Positions 6,268 through 10,236 of a DNA stretch of 10,236 bases are shown here, in pieces. The notes under the pieces were generated by a model that made no database searches, had not been told where the DNA came from, and was given only the letters and a program-made list of their open reading frames with translations. Source of the stretch: Spongiibacteraceae bacterium (GTDB taxonomy: Bacteria > Pseudomonadota > Gammaproteobacteria > Pseudomonadales > PIVM01); the NCBI GenBank assembly GCA_030618505.1, contig JAUXDF010000077.1:1-10236 (forward strand), given 5' to 3'. The position numbers and the translations under genes were made by a program. Every line of letters begins with the position of its first letter. Position 1 is the first letter of the stretch.

Positions 6268-6828
6268 ATGAAATTTCTGCCAACGGCTGCCTTCGTTTTG
6301 GCCGCACTGACTTGCAGCTCATTAACCCATGCGGGGGATTTTTATATACAAGGACAGGTAGGTGTCACGGAATTTGAATTTGATGATGACGATGACATGT
6401 TTACTGCCGTTGCTTTAGGTTGGGCTGGCAGTAAAAACTTTGCTATTGAGGCCGCTTATCACGACTATGGGAAATATTTCAGAACGGGTACGGATGATCA
6501 GGCAGAGCCTGATTTCAAGTTGACCCACGAAATCTATTCGGTGGTGCTGGCCGGCATTGGTAAAATGAATGTTACCGAGTCCTTTTATTTGACCGGTAAA
6601 ATCGGTATTGATTTCTGGGGAATGGATCTGTTGACGGAGCGTCAGTCTAGTGCCACAAGTCATGATGATAGCGGCTCTGACATCTTTATGGGTTTTGGTT
6701 TGATCTATGACCTTAGTAAGCTGAGCAATTTTACCAATGGTGTTGCAATCAGCTTTGAATACCAGATGCATGATTTTGATAAAATCGATGCGGATGTCTG
6801 GACGGGCGGTATTTCCTATACCTTCTGA
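6268..6828 (+). CDS. Small outer-membrane beta-barrel protein of unknown role
   Basis: I do not recognise a specific orthologue. The 186-aa product begins with a clear Sec signal peptide: MK, a hydrophobic core FLPTAAFVLAALTC, then THA-GD, so signal peptidase I should cut after residue 22. Cys16 is not in a proper lipobox. The mature part, about 164 aa, alternates short amphipathic strands with polar loops (FYIQGQVGV, FTAVALGWAG, FAIEAAYHDYG, FYLTGKIGIDFWGMDL, IFMGFGLIYDL, VAISFEYQMHDF). It ends in WTGGISYTF, the C-terminal aromatic recognised by the BAM machinery. Size and pattern fit an eight-stranded barrel of the general OmpA-like/OMP_b-brl superfamily. A run of five aspartates (39-43) lies between the first strands, and a second acidic patch HDDSGSD lies further on, perhaps extracellular loops. 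It stands alone, divergent from ribA and convergent with thiDE. Function is unknown. Confidence 0.8.
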   Translation: MKFLPTAAFVLAALTCSSLTHAGDFYIQGQVGVTEFEFDDDDDMFTAVALGWAGSKNFAIEAAYHDYGKYFRTGTDDQAEPDFKLTHEIYSVVLAGIGKMNVTESFYLTGKIGIDFWGMDLLTERQSSATSHDDSGSDIFMGFGLIYDLSKLSNFTNGVAISFEYQMHDFDKIDADVWTGGISYTF

Positions 6829-6850
6829 TCCGAATGGTATGCTTTTAGCT

Positions 6851-6883
6851 CCTTCTCCCCCGGGAGAAGGCTGGGATGAGGGG
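6851..6883. repeat. REP-like palindrome in the convergent spacer
   Basis: CCTTCTCCC (6851-6859) pairs perfectly with GGGAGAAGG (6862-6870), with only CC between; the real loop would be about 4 nt. It is followed by CTGGGATGAGGGG. This resembles, from memory, the 'CCTCATCCCAGCCTTCTCCC...' type intergenic repeat common in proteobacteria. There is no T-run on either side, so it is not a standard intrinsic terminator, though it could stop or protect transcripts of the two convergent genes. Confidence 0.5.
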
Positions 6884-6886
6884 TAA

Positions 6887-6923
6887 GGCGGCTTGTGCAG
6901 ATTATTTACTTGCATTTGCCGCC
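6887..6923 (-). terminator. Hairpin immediately after thiDE, possible terminator or 3'-end stabiliser
   Basis: GGCGGC (6887-6892) pairs with GCCGCC (6918-6923). A 3-nt by 3-nt internal loop follows, then TGCA/TGCA (6896-6899 with 6911-6914) around an 11-nt loop. It begins one base after the thiDE stop codon. A U-tract is missing, so it is not a canonical Rho-independent terminator. Confidence 0.35.
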
Positions 6924-6924
6924 C

Positions 6925-8496
6925 TCAGTATTCTCCATTATTAATCAGATATTGCTTGCCATCGAGCAGCGCCAGTAGTCGGTCGACTTCGGCAATATAG
7001 TCCTCAGCTTGCGTGATCGCACTCACCATAGCCACACTGCCAACGCCACTTGAAAGTACCTTGATGGCTCGCTCGTAATTGATGCCACCGATGGCAACCA
7101 GAGGGTAGCTGCCGCTCAGTAAGTCAACCCATTCGCTAAGTCGCTTTACACCTTGTTGGGCAAAACGCATTTGTTTTGTGGTGGTCTCATAGATCGGTCC
7201 AATGGCAATATAACTGGGCCCGATAGCATGGGCGCGGGCAATTTCCCAATAACTATGTGTGCTGAGACCCAGGCGCAGACCCGCCGCAGCAATTTTGCCA
7301 AGATCGGCTTGATCCAGATCTTCTTGTCCCAGGTGCACACCATAGGCGCCATATTTGATTGCCAGCTGCCAATAATCATTAATAAACAAACGGCAATCAT
7401 GGTGTTTGGCCAGGGCAACGGCTTTGCTGATCTGTGCTTCGAGGTTAGCGAGAGGCTGATCTTTAATGCGTAGCTGAATAGTCTCTATACCTAGTGGCAG
7501 TAGCTTTTCAAGCCATTCGATATTATCTACCACGGGGTAAAGCCCCAGGCGTTTGCTGCCACAATCAACAAAGCGAGCCGGCGTTTTAGTCTCATTGGTG
7601 TTTGTTGGTGCAGGTAATTTTTTGAAAATTCGAGGTAAGTCGGCCAGTGCGCGCGGCCAACCTTGGTGGGCGACGGCTCCGGGGCCTTTGCCAACCGGAC
7701 GAGCTGCTCGTATACCTTGGGTAACATAGGCTTTTGCCAATATTAATGCATCTTCAAGGGCGTAACCCTGTGCAACACAGGCAGTGATAGCAGAGGACAG
7801 CGTGCAACCGGAGCCATGGGTGTGAGGGCTGGCTATTTTGTCAGCTAGCAGCCAGTAGCTTTCTTTGCCGTTGGTGAAAAAATCTGCACTCTGATTTTGT
7901 GTTGTCTGCTCAGTGAAGCCTTCGTTGTGTCCGCCGGTGATCAAGACTGCCTTGCAGCCGTAGCTGAGTAGTTGCTTGGCAGCTTTTTCTATATCCGCAT
8001 TGCTGGAAAGTGTTTGTTGCAGCAGTTGTTCTGCTTCAGGGCGGTTGGGTGTCAGCAGGTCAATACAAGGGAGCAACTGTGTGAGGAGGGTCGAGCGAGC
8101 CGAATACTCGAGTAGTTCGTCACCACTACTGGCGCGTAATACCGGGTCACAGACCACAAAGGCATCAGTGTTTTTGAGAAAAGCGGCAATCTTTTCGGTG
8201 ATGGAGGCATTTGCCAGCATGCCAATTTTTATCGCCCGTGCAGGCATATCATCTTGCAGGCATTGCAGTTGGGCTGAAAGATGCTCAAGGGGTAGCGTTT
8301 GTAGGTGCTCAAGGCTCTGAGAGTTTTGCGCCGTTGAGGCAGTGATGACACTGCAGCCATGTACCTGAAAATCGGCAAAACTGAGCAGGTCTGCCTGAAT
8401 GCCGGCGCCGCCGCCGCTGTCCGAGCCGGCAATAGTCCAGGCGATGGGTTTTTCAGCTGTGGTATCAGGTAAGTTGGCAGATAATGTATTTGGCAT
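6925..8496 (-). CDS. thiDE: Bifunctional HMP(-P) kinase / thiamine-phosphate synthase (ThiD-ThiE fusion)
   Basis: This 523-aa fusion carries two consecutive thiamine steps in the cytosol. ThiD phosphorylates hydroxymethylpyrimidine (phosphate) to HMP-PP, and ThiE joins HMP-PP to thiazole phosphate to make thiamine phosphate. The ThiD domain (about 18-280) shows AGSDSGGGAGIQADL (23-37), KIGML, TPNRPEA and the anion-hole motif THGSGC (226-231, Cys231). A Thr/Asn/Pro-rich linker (about 285-308) leads to a ThiE barrel (about 315-513) with QLRIKD (341-346), NDYWQ (373-377), GVHLGQEDL (386-394), GLSTHS, GPIYETTTK and GGIN (470-473). Active sites look intact in both halves. Start is ATG 8494-8496 with only a weak GGA ribosome binding site. 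It lies 60 nt after epmA, so it probably shares the efp-epmA transcript. That gap is too short for a TPP riboswitch. Such fusions are known in gammaproteobacteria. Confidence 0.93.
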   Translation of the reverse strand: MPNTLSANLPDTTAEKPIAWTIAGSDSGGGAGIQADLLSFADFQVHGCSVITASTAQNSQSLEHLQTLPLEHLSAQLQCLQDDMPARAIKIGMLANASITEKIAAFLKNTDAFVVCDPVLRASSGDELLEYSARSTLLTQLLPCIDLLTPNRPEAEQLLQQTLSSNADIEKAAKQLLSYGCKAVLITGGHNEGFTEQTTQNQSADFFTNGKESYWLLADKIASPHTHGSGCTLSSAITACVAQGYALEDALILAKAYVTQGIRAARPVGKGPGAVAHQGWPRALADLPRIFKKLPAPTNTNETKTPARFVDCGSKRLGLYPVVDNIEWLEKLLPLGIETIQLRIKDQPLANLEAQISKAVALAKHHDCRLFINDYWQLAIKYGAYGVHLGQEDLDQADLGKIAAAGLRLGLSTHSYWEIARAHAIGPSYIAIGPIYETTTKQMRFAQQGVKRLSEWVDLLSGSYPLVAIGGINYERAIKVLSSGVGSVAMVSAITQAEDYIAEVDRLLALLDGKQYLINNGEY

Positions 8497-8556
8497 ACTG
8501 CAGTCCGTTGACTGTTTGTGGTTGGTGCTGTTGTGCGGGTTGTAAGGCCGCTGTTA

Positions 8557-9507
8557 TCAGGCTCGATTAAAGGAGAAGCTTAAAACTTCCTCAAGTCGCT
8601 CGGTGCCGAGCTGTAACATTAGCAAGCGATCAATGCCCAAGGCAACACCTGCGCAGTTAGGTAAGCCTGCCTCCATGGCCATTTGCAAGCGCTGATCAAT
8701 GGCAGGCAGCATTTGCTGATGTTTTTCCCTGATGAGCAGGTCATCTTCAAAACGGTGTGCTTGCTCTGCGCTATCGGTCAGTTCCCGATAACCGTTGGCA
8801 ATTTCAATGCCTTGAATATAGAGCTCAAAACGCTCGGCAACAACAGTGCCCTGCTCGTCCCGGTTGATCTGTGCCAGAGCGGCCTGGCTGACGGGGTAAT
8901 CATACAGAAAGGTCGGTGCCTCACGCCCAAGCTCAGGCTCAATAAGATGTGACAGCAGCAGATTAAGCCAATCATCGCGATTATCACTACTATATTGCAG
9001 GTCAATTAACTGTCGGCTTATGTCTTGCAGTTCAGTCAAGCTGGTTTGATGGGGATCTATACCCAGCGTATTTTTAAAGGCGTCACGGTAGCTAAGGTGG
9101 ATGACATGTTTGCTGCCCAGTACCAATTCCAGTAAGTCGGCAATTTCATCCATCAAGTCCCAGTGATCAAAATCGATGCGGTACCATTCCAGCATCGAGA
9201 ACTCGGGATTGTGGCGAGCGCCCTGTTCGCCCTTTCGAAAGGCCTTGCCTAGCTGATAAATTGATCCGCTGCCCGCCGCTAACAGGCGTTTCATTGCATA
9301 TTCTGGTGAAGTCTGCAGGAAGCCAGCGTCTTCAACCTGCCAGCTTTCAATATGGGGGTCGCTAACAGTGTGTTGCCCTAGCAGCGGAGTTTCAACCTCC
9401 ATCACCTGGCGTTGGGCAAAAAAACCACGCAGCTGAGCCAGTAAGCGCGCCCGCGCTTTAAGATGAGCAAGCGGAGCGCTGGGCTGCCAGTGAGTCTGTT
9501 TGCTCAA
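8557..9507 (-). CDS. epmA: EF-P lysine modification enzyme EpmA (PoxA/GenX, lysyl-tRNA synthetase paralogue)
   Basis: EpmA activates (R)-beta-lysine with ATP and attaches it to a conserved lysine of elongation factor P; it does not act on tRNA. The 316-aa protein (E. coli 325) is only the class II catalytic core of lysyl-tRNA synthetase and has no N-terminal anticodon-binding domain. It shows VETP (motif 1 region), TSPEYAMKRLL, motif 2 FRKGEQGARHNPEFSMLEWYR, the amino-acid pocket IEIANGYREL, and motif 3 GVALGIDRLLML. It ends SFSFNRA like E. coli EpmA. The start is TTG at 9505-9507, directly after the efp TAA. The N terminus MSKQTHWQPSAPL aligns with E. coli MSETASWQPSASI, and the next methionine is deep in the fold. 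Adjacency to efp, its substrate gene, supports the call. EpmB, which makes beta-lysine, is not in the window. Confidence 0.95.
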   Translation of the reverse strand: MSKQTHWQPSAPLAHLKARARLLAQLRGFFAQRQVMEVETPLLGQHTVSDPHIESWQVEDAGFLQTSPEYAMKRLLAAGSGSIYQLGKAFRKGEQGARHNPEFSMLEWYRIDFDHWDLMDEIADLLELVLGSKHVIHLSYRDAFKNTLGIDPHQTSLTELQDISRQLIDLQYSSDNRDDWLNLLLSHLIEPELGREAPTFLYDYPVSQAALAQINRDEQGTVVAERFELYIQGIEIANGYRELTDSAEQAHRFEDDLLIREKHQQMLPAIDQRLQMAMEAGLPNCAGVALGIDRLLMLQLGTERLEEVLSFSFNRA

Positions 9508-10077
9508 TTAGCTCTTTACCCGTCCGACATATTCACCGGTGCGGGTGTCAACTTTGATAACCTCACCGGGATTAAGAAATAGCGGCACCTTGACTACCGC
9601 ACCGGTGCTCAGTGTAGCGGGTTTGTTGCCGCCCTGGGCAGTATCACCACGCAAACCTGGGTCGGTTTCGGCGATTGTCAGCTCAACAAAATTGGCGGGC
9701 ATAACTGATAAGGGGGCACCGTTGTAAAGAGTAACGGCACAGACATCCTGCTCTTTTAGCCACTTGGCAGCATCACCCACGGATTTTTTATCAGCCTGGT
9801 GCTGCTCAAAGGTGTCGGGTTCCATAAAATACCAGAAATCACCATCGTTATAGAGGTATTCCATGTCATGATCCATGACATCGGCCCCCTCTATTGATTC
9901 GCCTGACTTAAAGGTGCGCTCCCAGACGCGACCGGAAGTAAGATTACGAAGTTTGACTCGACTAAAAGCTTGTCCCTTGCCCGGTTTAACAAATTCATTT
10001 TCTATAATGGAGCAAGGGTCGCCGTCCAGCATTACTTTCAGACCTGAGCGAAATTCATTGGTAGAATAATTTGCCAT
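9508..10077 (-). CDS. efp: Translation elongation factor P
   Basis: EF-P binds the ribosome between the P and E sites and rescues stalling at consecutive prolines. The 189-aa protein (E. coli 188) has the three-domain layout: an N-terminal KOW-like domain with the modified loop VKPGKGQAF, whose lysine is K34, then two OB-like domains, with GDTAQGGNKPATLSTGAVVKVPLF and the C-terminal GEVIKVDTRTGEYVGRVK signature. Lys34 with the PGKGQ loop, plus adjacent epmA, means the beta-lysylation branch and not the Arg32 rhamnosylation (EarP) branch of Pseudomonas aeruginosa. Start is ATG 10075-10077. The best ribosome binding site, GAGG at 10089-10092, is 11 nt away, rather far. The stop codon abuts the epmA start, so the pair is translationally coupled. 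Confidence 0.98.
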   Translation of the reverse strand: MANYSTNEFRSGLKVMLDGDPCSIIENEFVKPGKGQAFSRVKLRNLTSGRVWERTFKSGESIEGADVMDHDMEYLYNDGDFWYFMEPDTFEQHQADKKSVGDAAKWLKEQDVCAVTLYNGAPLSVMPANFVELTIAETDPGLRGDTAQGGNKPATLSTGAVVKVPLFLNPGEVIKVDTRTGEYVGRVKS

Positions 10078-10160
10078 TAGTGTTTAAGCCTCTGCGCTAA
10101 TGTTAAAAATTAAATAACTAGTGCCCATCCAGAAACTGCTGATTTTCGAAAATTAAGTCC
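10078..10160. promoter_or_regulatory. efp upstream region with a 12-bp palindrome
   Basis: AT-rich leader and promoter region of the efp operon. I find no -35/-10 pair good enough to name. ATTTTCGAAAAT (10142-10153) is a perfect 12-bp palindrome about 65 nt before the efp start. It could be an operator or simply AT-rich chance symmetry. Confidence 0.3.
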
Positions 10161-10236
10161 GGTCATGGCCAACGTAAATCTAGCTCCTAGGCCTTTTCAA
10201 GGCCTTTAAGTCGCAAGATTTACGTTGGCCATGACC
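10161..10236. repeat. Long perfect inverted repeat (21-bp arms) at the window edge
   Basis: The 21 bases 10161-10181 (beginning GGTCATGGCCAACG) are the exact reverse complement of 10216-10236. The 34 nt between them contain an inner hairpin: AGGCCTT (10189-10195) with AAGGCCT (10199-10205) around a TTC triloop. The right arm ends at the last base of the window, so the repeat may extend further. No U-run is visible within the window. It could be a small non-autonomous mobile element (MITE-like), a cruciform-forming site, or a bidirectional transcription stop. No gene overlaps it. Confidence 0.8.

Noticed and set aside
6415..6915. A 166-codon open frame on the minus strand opposite the barrel protein gene
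   Set aside because: It is antisense to a gene with a strong ribosome binding site, a signal peptide and a barrel pattern. Its own product has no recognisable features, and it runs through the palindromic spacer.
8497..8556. TPP riboswitch before thiDE
   Set aside because: Only 60 nt separate epmA and thiDE and no thi-box-like CTGAGA sequence is present there.

Overview
The window looks like chromosomal core-genome DNA from a marine-type gammaproteobacterium, moderately GC and probably from the Cellvibrionales/Pseudomonadales-Alteromonadales sphere (an inference). The evidence is the gene set: a sodium-type PomAB flagellar stator, the xseB-ispA-dxs cluster followed by ribA, a fused ThiD-ThiE, and an EF-P with Lys34 next to its lysyl-modifying enzyme EpmA. 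No phage, insertion sequence, CRISPR array, tRNA or rRNA is visible.

Layout. (1) 51-1804, minus strand: pomA then pomB, a two-gene stator operon read leftwards. (2) 1805-2073: AT-rich divergent intergenic region. (3) 2074-5325, plus strand: xseB, ispA (1-nt overlap with xseB) and dxs, joining a DNA-repair nuclease subunit to the entry enzyme (DXS) and a prenyl-chain enzyme (FPP synthase) of isoprenoid synthesis. (4) 5356-5949, minus strand: ribA (GTP cyclohydrolase II), convergent with dxs, with a readable sigma70-type promoter in the ribA/OMP divergent spacer 5950-6267. (5) 6268-6828, plus strand: a small secreted outer-membrane beta-barrel protein of unknown role. (6) 6829-6924: convergent spacer with two hairpins, one resembling a REP-like palindrome. 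(7) 6925-10077, read leftwards: efp, epmA (0-nt gap) and a thiD-thiE fusion, probably one transcript. (8) 10078-10236: efp upstream region ending in a perfect 21-bp inverted repeat that reaches the last base of the window.

Cofactor themes run through the window. DXS needs thiamine diphosphate, whose precursor ThiDE makes. RibA starts riboflavin synthesis. EF-P/EpmA relieve ribosome stalling at polyproline. This looks like ordinary neighbourhood of housekeeping genes rather than a dedicated system. I found no convincing undescribed multi-gene system. The most unexplained sequence structure is the long inverted repeat at the right edge, followed by the palindromes in the 6829-6924 spacer and the uncharacterised barrel protein.
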